Source: Thalassospira xiamenensis M-5 = DSM 17429 (GTDB lineage Bacteria; Pseudomonadota; Alphaproteobacteria; Rhodospirillales; Thalassospiraceae). From it: DNA of 64,000 bases. The first letter of the stretch is position 1. Every line of letters starts with the position of its first letter. The stretch lies in NCBI RefSeq assembly GCF_000300235.2, contig NZ_CP004388.1:1593501-1657500 (forward strand). Reading direction: 5' to 3'. Of this stretch, positions 17,278 to 25,226 are shown one piece after another. The notes beneath the pieces were generated by a model that saw only the letters and a program-made list of their open reading frames with translations, did no database searches and was not told where the DNA came from. A program made the position numbers and the translations under genes.

Positions 17278-17829
17278 TTGAGACTCTCCTGTTTGTTTCG
17301 TTGGCCTGTAACGGTTGGCCATGAGCGACTTGCTGCGATTTCGAATAGAGTCCCCGGGCCCGGGTTTCTGAAATTTCAATCAATGATTGATCAACAATAA
17401 AAGGATAATCTTATAAAAAGAAAAATGTCTATTTAAATTTTATCACAAAATATTTTATGCACTTAAAGGTTGTATTTTGAGTCGCGCGCTGTAGCTTGCT
17501 TGGGAGTAAAATCATATATATCTCAAGGAGATCAGGGCTGCTGGGGCGATGGAGTGACCAGCGTGGCATTTTGTTTCGTCGGGAGACGAGATGAGGGCGA
17601 AAACATTAGAAACCAGATTGGGAATCGAAGACTTGATTGCGGGAGAAGGCTGACAAAAAGCGATAGAGCTGGGCAGTTAGTGTCAGAATAAGATAACAAT
17701 AAGCGAGGCCGACAAAGTGCAATAAAAGCCAACTCAAAATATCAACCTTTCGCTTCATTAGGGTACCGACAGGGCTTTTCCCTAGGAAGCTGGGGCAGTG
17801 GATTTTCTAAGGACGGGCAAGGCTCCGAG
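17278..17829. promoter_or_regulatory. AT-rich promoter region of the island operon and non-coding junction
   Basis: The first 180 bp upstream of the island operon (about 17370-17470) are very AT-rich, including TGATCAACAATAAAAGGATA and long A/T runs, and should hold the minus-strand promoter. The remaining 350 bp up to the LysR fragment contain no gene I can support. A 73-codon plus-strand frame at 17470-17691 lacks a recognisable product. Confidence 0.5.
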
Positions 17830-17973
17830 ATGATTGAACCGTTCCGCAAACGCCCGATTGGCATCATCACGCGGCAAAGCAGAAGCCTGTCGCCGATTGC
17901 GCGGATCTTCCTTGCGATGGTGATGGAACAGGCTCCGAAAATGGATTTGCCTGCGGCGATTGAGTGGGGGTGA
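17830..17973 (+). pseudogene. LysR 3'-end fragment (47 codons)
   Basis: This open frame starts at ATG 17830 and reads MIEPFRKRPIGIITRQSRSL onward, to the same end (LPAAIEWG, stop) as the intact LysR gene at 11049-12254. It is too short to be a regulator and is best read as the original chromosomal end of that gene, displaced by the island. The LysR terminator follows it directly. Confidence 0.8.
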
Positions 17974-17975
17974 GG
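17843..17975 (+). repeat. Direct repeat copy 2: 3' end of the LysR gene
   Basis: Second copy of the 133-bp repeat, with 126 of 133 positions identical to 12124-12256. Similarity stops abruptly on both sides at the DNA level, although the two codons before it (Glu-Pro) are also shared. Confidence 0.9.
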
Positions 17976-18001
17976 GGCGGTGTTACTCGCAAAGAGAATG
18001 C

Positions 18002-18044
18002 CGCACCAGAAGGCGGGCGTGGTGTGGCCTTCTGGTGCGTTTTG
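18002..18044 (+). terminator. Rho-independent terminator after LysR fragment
   Basis: The stem CGCACCAGAAGGC / GCCTTCTGGTGCG (13 bp, perfect) has a 12-base loop and is followed by TTTTG. It ends transcription from the LysR side and may also serve the converging outer-membrane protein gene. Confidence 0.8.
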
Positions 18045-18059
18045 ACTTTGGCGCGTGCT

Positions 18060-18827
18060 CTAGAAGCGTTTGATCAGGCCAATGCGGATATTATGGGATT
18101 GGAAATCCGAGTCATATTTGAAATCGTCGGTGTTTGCATTGTCCAGATTGTCGCTGCCATCGGTGATGTCCGGATAGTAGCTGAAGACATAATCGCCGCG
18201 CAGGGCCCAGCCATCATCAAGCATATAACCCGCACCGATCGCCGATGAAACGCCGATGGCGGTTTTCGTATCGGTGAAGGTCATGCTGTTCGGGGCTGCG
18301 TCGCTGAACCGGTGTGTGGTTTTAAACCGGCTGATGGACGGGCCCAGGGAGGCGTAAAGCTGGACCCTGTCCTGCACATATCCGATTTTTGGCCGCAGGC
18401 TCAGCGAGAAGTTTGTTTCAATGGTTGTGCTGCTGCTAAACGCGTTGGCATTTGTATTGTAGTTTCCGCTGAAATTCTCGGTTTCAGAGAAATCCATCAC
18501 GCTGACATCGCCTTCAAGCCCGTAGGTGATGTTGCCAGTTTGCCAGTCATACCCTGCCAGTAACGAGCCGGTGACATCCCATCCGTCGATCTTCCGTTGC
18601 AGCAACGGGTCAAGCTGTGTCTTGTCCCCCGCGAAGAAATAGGGCGACACGATAGCGTTTGAGTCCGGATTTGCGGCACTATAGGCACCGCCCAGTGCCA
18701 GACCGCCATAGAGGCCCTGCCAGTTTTGGGTGGATTTTGCATCTTCGGCAAATGCCGGAGTGATCCCCGAAATCATTGCCGTCATTGTACCAAGCATCAA
18801 GGCCGCAGCCATTCTGCGTGTGTTCAT
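18060..18827 (-). CDS. Outer-membrane beta-barrel (porin/opacity-type) protein
   Basis: The 255-residue protein starts with a signal peptide ending TPAFAED. It continues QNWQGLYGGLALGGAYSAAN, the typical first strand of the OMP_b-brl / Omp25-like family. The remaining sequence alternates aromatic-bounded strands and ends SHNIRIGLIKRF, with the C-terminal Phe recognised by the Bam complex. Such small barrels are structural or immunogenic surface proteins. It stands alone, with an AT-rich 290-bp upstream region. Confidence 0.85.
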   Translation of the reverse strand: MNTRRMAAALMLGTMTAMISGITPAFAEDAKSTQNWQGLYGGLALGGAYSAANPDSNAIVSPYFFAGDKTQLDPLLQRKIDGWDVTGSLLAGYDWQTGNITYGLEGDVSVMDFSETENFSGNYNTNANAFSSSTTIETNFSLSLRPKIGYVQDRVQLYASLGPSISRFKTTHRFSDAAPNSMTFTDTKTAIGVSSAIGAGYMLDDGWALRGDYVFSYYPDITDGSDNLDNANTDDFKYDSDFQSHNIRIGLIKRF

Positions 18828-19114
18828 TTCCCCACCCCTATATGTGAATATCGCACTGAAACTGTTCCTGAACTTCTGTCAAAAGCCGTTGAGGGAAGCA
18901 AGCATATTCGTGTTTCTATATATTTGAAAAAGCTTGATAAATTGACAGTGGGATGTATCTGGCGGTGTGCCATTGGTTTGCGCCGCGTGGGGGGGGAGGG
19001 CAAACTGATCCGGTTCCTGGCCAATTTTAACCCTTCCAAACTGGTAATTCTTCGCATGTGCAACATATCATGAGGGTGGGCGTGGCCCGCGAGTGAGATG
19101 GCGCAGGAGTTGGC

Positions 19115-20230
19115 ATGAGCGAGAGTGCGAAGAAGTCGACGGCGAAGAGCAAGGTGAACGGGCGCGGGAACGCGAACGGCAAAACCAACGGCAAGACCAA
19201 TGGCAACGGCAAGGCCAAAAAGCCGCGCAAGCATATCAGTCTGGCGTTGCAGGGCGGCGGGTCGCATGGGGCGTTTACGTGGGGGGTGCTTGACCGGCTG
19301 CTTGAGGATGAGGAAATCACGGTTGAGGCGATTTCGGGGACCTCGGCCGGGGCGATGAATGCCGCGGTGGTGACGTCGGGCTTTGCCAAGGGCGGTTATG
19401 AGGGGGCGCGGATCGACCTTGAGACATTCTGGCGTGCGGTATCGGAAGCCGCCCGGTTCAGCCCGCTTCAGCGCAGCCCGATTGATATCCTGTTTGGCAA
19501 CTGGTCGCTTGAAAACTCGCTGGCTTATATGTGGCTTGATATGAGTGCGCGGGTGTTTTCGCCCTATGACCTGAACCCGGCGGGGGATAATCCGTTAGCC
19601 GCGATTTTGAACGAGGTTGTCGATTTCAGGGCGATCAATGAAAGCCCGGCCAAGCTTTTTGTCACCGCGACCAATGTTGAAACCGGGCAGGGGCGGGTGT
19701 TTCGCAATCCCGATATCACGGTGGATGTGCTGCTGGCGTCGGCCTGTCTGCCGACGATTTACAAGGCGATTGAGATTGACGGGGTGCCCTATTGGGACGG
19801 AGGATATTCCGGCAATCCGAGCCTGGGGCCGCTGGTGCGCGAATGCGGATCGGATGATACGGTTCTGGTACAGATCAACCCGGTCAAACGGCCCGGTGTG
19901 CCGAAAACATCGCGCGAGATTGCCAATCGCTTAAACGAGGTATCGTTTAATAGCAGCCTGATGAAGGAGCTTCGGATGATTGCGGTCCTGCGCCACGATA
20001 TGCCCGACCATGCGTGCGAGGCCAGCAAATGGGGGGCGATGCGGATGCATTGCATCGCAAGCGATGTGATGCTGGAGCTTGATCAATCCTCCAAACTCAA
20101 TGCCGAATGGGATTTCATGACCATGCTGCGCGACAAGGGGCGCGAGGCGGCGGCGAAGTTTTTGCGCAAACATCGCGGCGATATTGGCGAGCGGCCGACA
20201 CTGGACCGTGATCTGTTTGCACCGGATTGA
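19115..20230 (+). CDS. Patatin-like phospholipase with low-complexity N-terminus
   Basis: The 371-residue protein carries a patatin domain: oxyanion loop LQGGGSHGAF (about residues 46-54), nucleophile Ser77 in GTSAG, and catalytic Asp228 in DGG. It is predicted to hydrolyse acyl esters of lipids. Before the domain are about 40 residues of Lys/Asn/Gly repeats (NGKTNGKTNGNGKAKK), a disordered basic tail that may bind nucleic acid or acidic membrane. No signal peptide, so cytoplasmic. The start at 19115 follows GGAG about 7 bases upstream. The gene is isolated and ends just before REP-like repeats. Confidence 0.88.
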   Translation: MSESAKKSTAKSKVNGRGNANGKTNGKTNGNGKAKKPRKHISLALQGGGSHGAFTWGVLDRLLEDEEITVEAISGTSAGAMNAAVVTSGFAKGGYEGARIDLETFWRAVSEAARFSPLQRSPIDILFGNWSLENSLAYMWLDMSARVFSPYDLNPAGDNPLAAILNEVVDFRAINESPAKLFVTATNVETGQGRVFRNPDITVDVLLASACLPTIYKAIEIDGVPYWDGGYSGNPSLGPLVRECGSDDTVLVQINPVKRPGVPKTSREIANRLNEVSFNSSLMKELRMIAVLRHDMPDHACEASKWGAMRMHCIASDVMLELDQSSKLNAEWDFMTMLRDKGREAAAKFLRKHRGDIGERPTLDRDLFAPD

Positions 20231-20241
20231 CGGGGGAGGGT

Positions 20242-20493
20242 TTGCGGGTTTGGTGGCGGGGTTTGAGGTTGCGGCACGAAAGGCTGGATTCCCGCGTGCG
20301 CGGGAATGACGGTTTTTGGGGGTGTTGCTTTTCCATCCGTTCGTCACTCCCGCGAAGGCGGGAGTCCATGGGGCTTGCGGGCTCGGTGGCGGGGTTTGAG
20401 GGTGCGGCACGAAGGGCTGGATTCCCGCGTGCGCGGGAATGACGGTTTTTGGGGGTGTTGCTTTTCCATCCGTTCGTCACTCCCGCGAAGGAC
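20242..20493. repeat. Tandem duplication of a REP-like unit
   Basis: Two copies of about 120 bp (20242-20362 and 20375-20493, period 133 bp) differ at only a few positions. Each contains a palindrome ATTCCCGCG..CGCGGGAAT followed by ACTCCCGCG..GCGGGAGT-type sequence. The same palindrome type occurs at 10757-10870. These resemble the REP/BIME extragenic palindromes common in proteobacteria. Confidence 0.75.
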
Positions 20494-20519
20494 GGGAAGT
20501 CGTGGGCGGAGAGAAGCAG

Positions 20520-20594
20520 ATGTTGAAATCGGTTGTTATGGGTGGCGGGATTGCGATGGCTCGCGCGGCTATACAAGCTGTGATCGGGGCTTGA
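20520..20594 (+). pseudogene. Duplicated 5' end of the downstream small periplasmic gene
   Basis: Bases 20507-20559 are identical over 53 bp to 20642-20694, covering the ribosome-binding site and first codons (MLKSVVMGGGIAM) of the next gene. After the repeat this copy diverges and stops after 24 codons. It is a truncated duplicate abutting the REP-like array, and might be translated as a decoy leader. Confidence 0.7.
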
Positions 20595-20654
20595 TTTCCG
20601 GTTTCGGGCAAAGGCGGGTACACCGGATGGAAAGATCAATCCGGAGAGAAGCAG

Positions 20655-21125
20655 ATGTTGAAATCGGTTGTTATGGGTGGCGGGATTGCGATGGTGATGC
20701 TGGCAGGGTTTGCCGCCCCGTCGCAGGCCGCCCCGCAGGTTATCGAAATCACGCAGGTGCCCTGCCAGTTTCTGGAGCCAGAGGGCACCAACCATCATTA
20801 TACCAGCACCAAGAAAGCCGATTGCGTTGCGATCAACAAGGAAAGCGGTGATCAGCGTGTGGCAAAGGCCGGCGAAATGACGCTGCCGCCCGGTGATTAC
20901 ATTTTCCGGGTGGCGAATGAGGGCGTGCCCTATGAGGTCGGTTTCTGGCTGCGTGACAAGGATTATGACTGGACCGACAAGATATTGAGCAAGAAGATTT
21001 CGGTGTCGGGCGGCGGGTTGCTTAAGGGCAAGACCAAGGATTATGCCGTGACGCTTACGCCCGGTGAGTATCTTTATAGCTGCCCGCTTAATACCACGCC
21101 GAATTACAGGCTTGTGGTGAAGTAA
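20655..21125 (+). CDS. Small periplasmic cupredoxin-like protein
   Basis: The 156-residue protein has a signal peptide (MLKSVVMGGG through SQAAPQ). The mature part is beta-rich. It opens VIEITQVPCQFLEPEG and ends LTPGEYLYSCPLNTTPNYRLVVK, where a Cys in a SC-P-L context precedes the last strand as in cupredoxin folds. The second part of a classical His/Cys/His/Met copper site is not evident, so metal binding is uncertain. GGAGAG lies seven bases before the ATG. It is followed by a strong terminator, so it is monocistronic. Confidence 0.6.
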   Translation: MLKSVVMGGGIAMVMLAGFAAPSQAAPQVIEITQVPCQFLEPEGTNHHYTSTKKADCVAINKESGDQRVAKAGEMTLPPGDYIFRVANEGVPYEVGFWLRDKDYDWTDKILSKKISVSGGGLLKGKTKDYAVTLTPGEYLYSCPLNTTPNYRLVVK

Positions 21126-21200
21126 CGATTTTCTGCCGCCTCCCTGACGAGCCGACTGGCAGGTTTGAAGATGTCCCCCCCTGATCTGACCTGCCGTAAA

Positions 21201-21236
21201 ACCCGCATATGCCCCCACATATGCGGGTTTCTTTTG
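21201..21236 (+). terminator. Rho-independent terminator
   Basis: The stem ACCCGCATATG / CATATGCGGGT with loop CCCCCA is followed by TTCTTTTG. It terminates the cupredoxin-like gene. Confidence 0.85.
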
Positions 21237-21301
21237 TTTGCGCGAGGTGCGGGCGGGGCGTAATCTGAGCCCCGCCATCCTTAACAACGCCCCGGATCGA
21301 T

Positions 21302-21862
21302 ATGCCCCAGAGCGAGTTTGAAAAAATGAAGGCCGGGCAGTGGTATAGCTGCCTTGACCCGGAACTGGATGCCATGCGGGCACGCGCCCATGAGGCGGTG
21401 CATGAACACAGCATGATGAGCCCGTCGGAGCGCGGCAATATCGCGCCGAAGCTGCGTGCGCTGTTTGCGCAATGTGCCGAAGACGCGCGGATCGAAACGC
21501 GGTTTCATTGTGCATACGGGATCAATATCCGGCTTGGGCGTGATGTATTCATCAATGTCGGCTGCACGATCCTTGATACGGCTTCGGTGATCATTGGTGA
21601 TCATTCAATGCTGGGCCCGAATGTGCAGATTTACTGCGCGCAGCATCACAAGGACCCGGAGCTTCGAAAGCAGCATCTTGAAATCGCGCTGCCGGTGACG
21701 ATTGGCAGGAATGTCTGGATCGGCGGCGGGGCGATCATCCTGCCGGGGGTCAGTATCGGCGATGATGCGATTGTCGGGGCCGGTTCGGTGGTGACAAAAA
21801 ATGTCGCGCCGGGCGTCACGGTGGTCGGCAATCCGGCGCGCGTGATGGGCCATAGGGCGTAA
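21302..21862 (+). CDS. Maltose/galactoside O-acetyltransferase family protein (left-handed beta-helix)
   Basis: The 186-residue protein matches the Maa/LacA/NodL family: an N-terminal Mac domain beginning SEFEKMKAGQWYSCLDPELD, then hexapeptide repeats. INVGCTILD, the catalytic-His region IYCAQHHK and GRNVWIGGGAIILPGVSIGD follow, ending GNPARVMG. It transfers an acetyl group from acetyl-CoA to a sugar hydroxyl in the cytoplasm. Length is as expected for the family. The acceptor sugar cannot be told from sequence. Confidence 0.92.
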   Translation: MPQSEFEKMKAGQWYSCLDPELDAMRARAHEAVHEHSMMSPSERGNIAPKLRALFAQCAEDARIETRFHCAYGINIRLGRDVFINVGCTILDTASVIIGDHSMLGPNVQIYCAQHHKDPELRKQHLEIALPVTIGRNVWIGGGAIILPGVSIGDDAIVGAGSVVTKNVAPGVTVVGNPARVMGHRA

Positions 21863-21882
21863 CACGCCCAGCGTCGGCGCAC

Positions 21883-21911
21883 AAAAAACGGGCGGGGATA
21901 AACCCGCCCGT
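21883..21911 (-). terminator. Rho-independent terminator of cytochrome b gene
   Basis: Read on the minus strand, the stem ACGGGCGGG / CCCGCCCGT with a short loop is followed by a T run. It lies between the convergent acetyltransferase and cytochrome b genes and can serve both. Confidence 0.8.
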
Positions 21912-21926
21912 AAGGGACATCGAAAA

Positions 21927-22460
21927 TCAGGAAATATCGTCAGACCCGGCAACCCGTTTGCGGCCATTGATCATGGCGCGGACAAGGTTTTCGTGGTGGC
22001 GCAGGCTTGCCAGCAGCACCCCGCCGATATGGACCAACACAAGGGCAAGCAGCGCATTGGCAAGGAATTCGTGGGTTTCTTCGACCCAGTCCACCCCCCA
22101 GAAGGCGTCGGTTGTGTACATCCAACCCGTAAGCGCACAGCCGATCATGCCGATGATCAGGGCGACAATCATCGCCGCCCCAGCCGGGTTATGGCCGATA
22201 TAGCGGTTTTCGCGGCCGGTGATGATATCCTTAAGATAGGCCATCACGACCGACGGGCGGCGGATGAATTGCGAAAAACGGGCATAGCGCGACCCGATCA
22301 GACCCCAGATCAGGCGAAAGGCAATCAGGCCGCCGGCGGCATAACCGGCCCAGTGATGCAGGGCATCCCATTCATCAGCGGTGATCCAGGCGAGGGCGAA
22401 ACTTGCCGCCAGGCCCCAGTGAAAAATACGGACCAGCGGGTCCCAGACTTTAACCTGCAT
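21927..22460 (-). CDS. Cytochrome b561-type membrane protein
   Basis: The 177-residue protein belongs to the Ni-hydrogenase/cytochrome b561 superfamily of four-helix di-haem b proteins. KVWDPLVRIFHWGLAASF is its hallmark first helix, and further His residues in LHHWAGYAAGG, EETHEFLANALL and ALVLVHIGG are probable haem ligands. The start at 22460 has AAGGA nine bases upstream; the longer frame is not supported. It probably passes electrons from quinol to a periplasmic acceptor. The PepSY gene lies upstream on the same strand and a two-component system is divergent. This set recurs in alphaproteobacteria as a redox or envelope-response module. Confidence 0.9.
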   Translation of the reverse strand: MQVKVWDPLVRIFHWGLAASFALAWITADEWDALHHWAGYAAGGLIAFRLIWGLIGSRYARFSQFIRRPSVVMAYLKDIITGRENRYIGHNPAGAAMIVALIIGMIGCALTGWMYTTDAFWGVDWVEETHEFLANALLALVLVHIGGVLLASLRHHENLVRAMINGRKRVAGSDDIS

Positions 22461-22575
22461 TGATCGGGTTCCTTTTTGGCGGGGTGCGCCGGTGATGGGC
22501 GGGTGAGGGAGCGTCACATCACCGGAGCGGGGGCAACGGGTGCGGTTTGGAAAGATCGGATTGGAAAGGCCGTAA

Positions 22576-22881
22576 TCAGTCTTCTTTGGTTTTGACGGCT
22601 TCGAAGGTTTTCGGGTTGAAATAGGCCTCGACCCGCTTGCCATCCGGGGTCTTGGCGTAAACTTCGTAGCAGCCGTCTTCGGTTTTGATGTTTTTGACGG
22701 TCCAGCCATCGGCCGTCAGCTTGGCCTCAAGGTTTTCCATCGGCTGCCATTCGGCTTTGGGGACGTTGCACAGATCATCGCTGGCGCGTGCCGGGGCGGA
22801 TTGCAGGGTCAGGGCGGCACCCGCCAGAAGGGCAAAGGTCAGTGCGGTTGCAGAGGCAGTCGGGAAAAGCATTCTTTTCAT
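22576..22881 (-). CDS. PepSY-domain periplasmic protein
   Basis: This 101-residue protein has a signal peptide (MKRMLFPTASATALTFALLA through APARA) and a single PepSY_2 domain. The core is CNVPKAEWQPMENLEAKL, then DGCYEVYAK and RVEAYFNPKTFE, where Cys residues in CNVP and DGCYE may pair. PepSY domains are thought to modulate envelope enzymes or sensors. It is probably cotranscribed with the cytochrome b gene, and its promoter faces the response-regulator gene. Confidence 0.88.
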   Translation of the reverse strand: MKRMLFPTASATALTFALLAGAALTLQSAPARASDDLCNVPKAEWQPMENLEAKLTADGWTVKNIKTEDGCYEVYAKTPDGKRVEAYFNPKTFEAVKTKED

Positions 22882-23068
22882 TGTCGGGGTCCTTTAAGAT
22901 CAATTTGAAACAGTCAAGGTTGGCGTATCGAATGGGGTGATCCTGCCGCGGTTTGCTGACAGGAAGCTGAACGGGGTTTGGTCCGGCCTTCAGGTTATTG
23001 TCAGCTTTGCACGGCATATCTGCCGGTTTGGGATCGTATTCGAACGGGAAACGGGGACGCGGGGCGCG

Positions 23069-23740
23069 ATGCGGATTTTGCTGGTGGAAGATGAACGTTA
23101 TCTGGCCGAGGCGGTGCGCGACCATTTGCTGGCGTCGGGGGATGCGGTTGACATGACCGAAAGTGTGGTCGAGGCCGAGATCATGTTGCGCGGCACACCT
23201 TATGATGTGCTGCTGCTTGACCTGAACCTGCCCGATGGCAGGGGGATTGATCTTTTGCGCGGCATGCGGCGGGCGGGCAGTGTGACGCCGTGCATCATCC
23301 TGACCGCGCAGGACCAGATTTCAGACCGGATTGCCGGGTTGAATGCCGGGGCGGATGATTATCTGGTCAAGCCGTTTGATTTGCATGAGCTTTCGGCACG
23401 GTTGCTTGCGGTGGCGCGGCGGTATTCGGGTAACCCGAACCCGTTGATCCGGCTTTCGGGGGATAACGGCGGTGCGATCGAGGTTGATCTTGCCAGCCGG
23501 TCGGTTGTGATCGACGGGCAGCAGACCGATCTGACATCGCGGGAATGGGCGTTGCTGGATCAATTGCTGCGCCGTCCGGGCGCGACCTTATCCAAGGCAC
23601 AGCTTGAAGAAGCGCTTTATGAATTTGGCGCGGAAATCGAAAGCAACACGGTCGAGGTTTATGTCAGCCGCCTGCGGCGCAAGCTGGGCAAGGCGGTGAT
23701 CCATACCGTGCGCGGCGTTGGTTATCGCATTGAAGGATGA
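23069..23740 (+). CDS. OmpR-family response regulator
   Basis: A 223-residue two-component regulator. The receiver has acidic residues E8/D9, phospho-acceptor Asp51 in LLLDLNLPDG, Thr in ILTAQD and Lys in DYLVKPFD. The C-terminal winged helix is of the OmpR/PhoB type, ending RGVGYRIEG. The start at 23069 (MRILLVEDER) is fixed by homology; the longer frame to 22937 is upstream DNA. It is followed 9 bp later by its kinase. It is divergent from the PepSY/cytochrome b genes, which are its most likely targets (compare the QseB group). Confidence 0.92.
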   Translation: MRILLVEDERYLAEAVRDHLLASGDAVDMTESVVEAEIMLRGTPYDVLLLDLNLPDGRGIDLLRGMRRAGSVTPCIILTAQDQISDRIAGLNAGADDYLVKPFDLHELSARLLAVARRYSGNPNPLIRLSGDNGGAIEVDLASRSVVIDGQQTDLTSREWALLDQLLRRPGATLSKAQLEEALYEFGAEIESNTVEVYVSRLRRKLGKAVIHTVRGVGYRIEG

Positions 23741-23749
23741 TCCGAGCTT

Positions 23750-25150
23750 ATGAGCAAGATGGCCAAAAACAGCCTGCAATTCATGCTGGCGCGGCGATTG
23801 ACGGTGACGGTCAGTGTTTTCTGGCTGACGGGGTCGGTTCTGGCCGGTTACAGCATGTATCACGAAATGCAGGAAGCGTTCGATAACAGCCTTGTCACCA
23901 CGGCCTATCGCTATGCGCCGCTGATTGATGATTATCTGCAACGCCATGACGGCGGCAGTGCGCAGGAAGTGCTGCCAAGCCCGGCCAAGGGCGAAATCCG
24001 CACCGAGGACCACGGGGATGGCGACGGGGACGAGGAACTTGGCGAGGATTACCTGATGTATCAGGTGCGCGAGGGCGGGGGCGGGCTTTTGCTGCGGTCC
24101 TATAACGCGCAGGAAAATCCGTTTGAAGCGCCCCTGATCGAAGGATTTTATAACGAGCAGGATTTCCGCATTTATACCGCCGTCCTTCTGGGGGGCACGC
24201 GGATCATTCAGGTGGCAGAGCCGCTTGAACACCGGCGCGAGGCGCTTTTTGAAAGCGTGATGGCGCAGTTCCTGCCGATTGTGCTGCTGATCCCGGCGGT
24301 GATTATCGGGGTGATCGTAGCACTCCGGCGGGGGTTAAGCCCGGTGTTGCGCGTTCGCGATGCGATCGAGGAACGCGGCGAGGGTAATTTGCAGCCCCTT
24401 GAACTCGACGATGCGCCCGAGGAAATCAGCACCATCGTCACCGCCGTCAACCGGCTGATGGAAAAGCTTGATGCGGCACTCAGTGCCGAGCGGACCTTTA
24501 CCGCGCATAGCGCGCATGAATTGCGCACCCCGATTGCCGCGGCATTGGCGCAGACGCAAAGGCTTGTGCTCGAACTGCCCGAAGACCATCCGGGGCGCAT
24601 CCGCGCCCGGCAGACCGAGGAAAGCCTTAAACGGCTGTCGCGGCTATCAGAAAAGCTTTTGCAACTGGCGCGCGCCGAGGCCGGGGTCGGCACCAGCCCG
24701 ACCGGGGAAAACCAGAAACTGGGCGCGACACTGGGGCTTGTGATTGATGATCTGGAACGGGTGGCCGATGGGGCGGGGCGCATCGCCTTTGACGCCAGAT
24801 CGGCAACCGCGCTTTCGGCCAATATCGATCACGATGCCTTTGCGATCTGCATGCGCAACCTGATTGAAAATGCGCTTAAACATGGCAGCGATCAGGAAAA
24901 GGTGATGGTCGAGGTGATTGGCAGCGATACGGTCAGGGTTTCGAACGCGGGCGATGCGGTGCGGCCCGAAGACCTTGATGACCTGACATCGCGGTTCAAA
25001 CGATCCAATACCAAGGCCAGCGGGGCGGGGCTTGGCCTTTCGATTGTCAAAACCATCGTTGGCAATATCAATGGGGAATTAACGCTCCATTCCCCGCGCC
25101 CCGGCAAGCCGGATGGCTTTATGGCGGAGTTGCGGTTGCATCAGAGTTGA
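23750..25150 (+). CDS. Sensor histidine kinase, partner of the adjacent response regulator
   Basis: The 466-residue kinase has one N-terminal membrane helix (about 16-36), a periplasmic sensor of about 130 residues rich in acidic residues (DHGDGDGDEELGED), and a second helix (about 168-190). A HAMP-like linker follows, then the dimerisation domain with His256 in HELRTP. The ATPase domain has N-box NLIENALKHG and G-box GAGLGLSIV. The D/F region is short but present. The acidic loop could bind cations or cationic peptides. It is cotranscribed with the regulator. Confidence 0.9.
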   Translation: MSKMAKNSLQFMLARRLTVTVSVFWLTGSVLAGYSMYHEMQEAFDNSLVTTAYRYAPLIDDYLQRHDGGSAQEVLPSPAKGEIRTEDHGDGDGDEELGEDYLMYQVREGGGGLLLRSYNAQENPFEAPLIEGFYNEQDFRIYTAVLLGGTRIIQVAEPLEHRREALFESVMAQFLPIVLLIPAVIIGVIVALRRGLSPVLRVRDAIEERGEGNLQPLELDDAPEEISTIVTAVNRLMEKLDAALSAERTFTAHSAHELRTPIAAALAQTQRLVLELPEDHPGRIRARQTEESLKRLSRLSEKLLQLARAEAGVGTSPTGENQKLGATLGLVIDDLERVADGAGRIAFDARSATALSANIDHDAFAICMRNLIENALKHGSDQEKVMVEVIGSDTVRVSNAGDAVRPEDLDDLTSRFKRSNTKASGAGLGLSIVKTIVGNINGELTLHSPRPGKPDGFMAELRLHQS

Positions 25151-25226
25151 GGCGGCGTGCCTTTATGCTGTAGTGCGCCCCGGTCTTGGTTGTGTTAAAT
25201 GGGTAACAATTCTCGTGTCAGTACGT

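Larger units (their letters stand above)
12257..17842. other. Putative genomic island between duplicated LysR 3' ends
   Basis: About 5.6 kb of lower-GC DNA carries one operon of four unfamiliar genes, all on the minus strand, followed by AT-rich non-coding DNA. It lies exactly between two 133-bp copies of the LysR gene end. The terminator expected after the LysR gene is found only after copy 2 (18002-18044). The simplest reading is an insertion at the 3' end of the LysR gene, leaving the displaced end on the far side. No integrase, transposase or tRNA is present, so homologous exchange with a donor allele is as likely as site-specific integration. Confidence 0.7.

Noticed and set aside
17470-17691. 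73-codon plus-strand ORF at the island junction
   Set aside because: No ribosome-binding site, no recognisable product, and it lies in AT-rich non-coding DNA.
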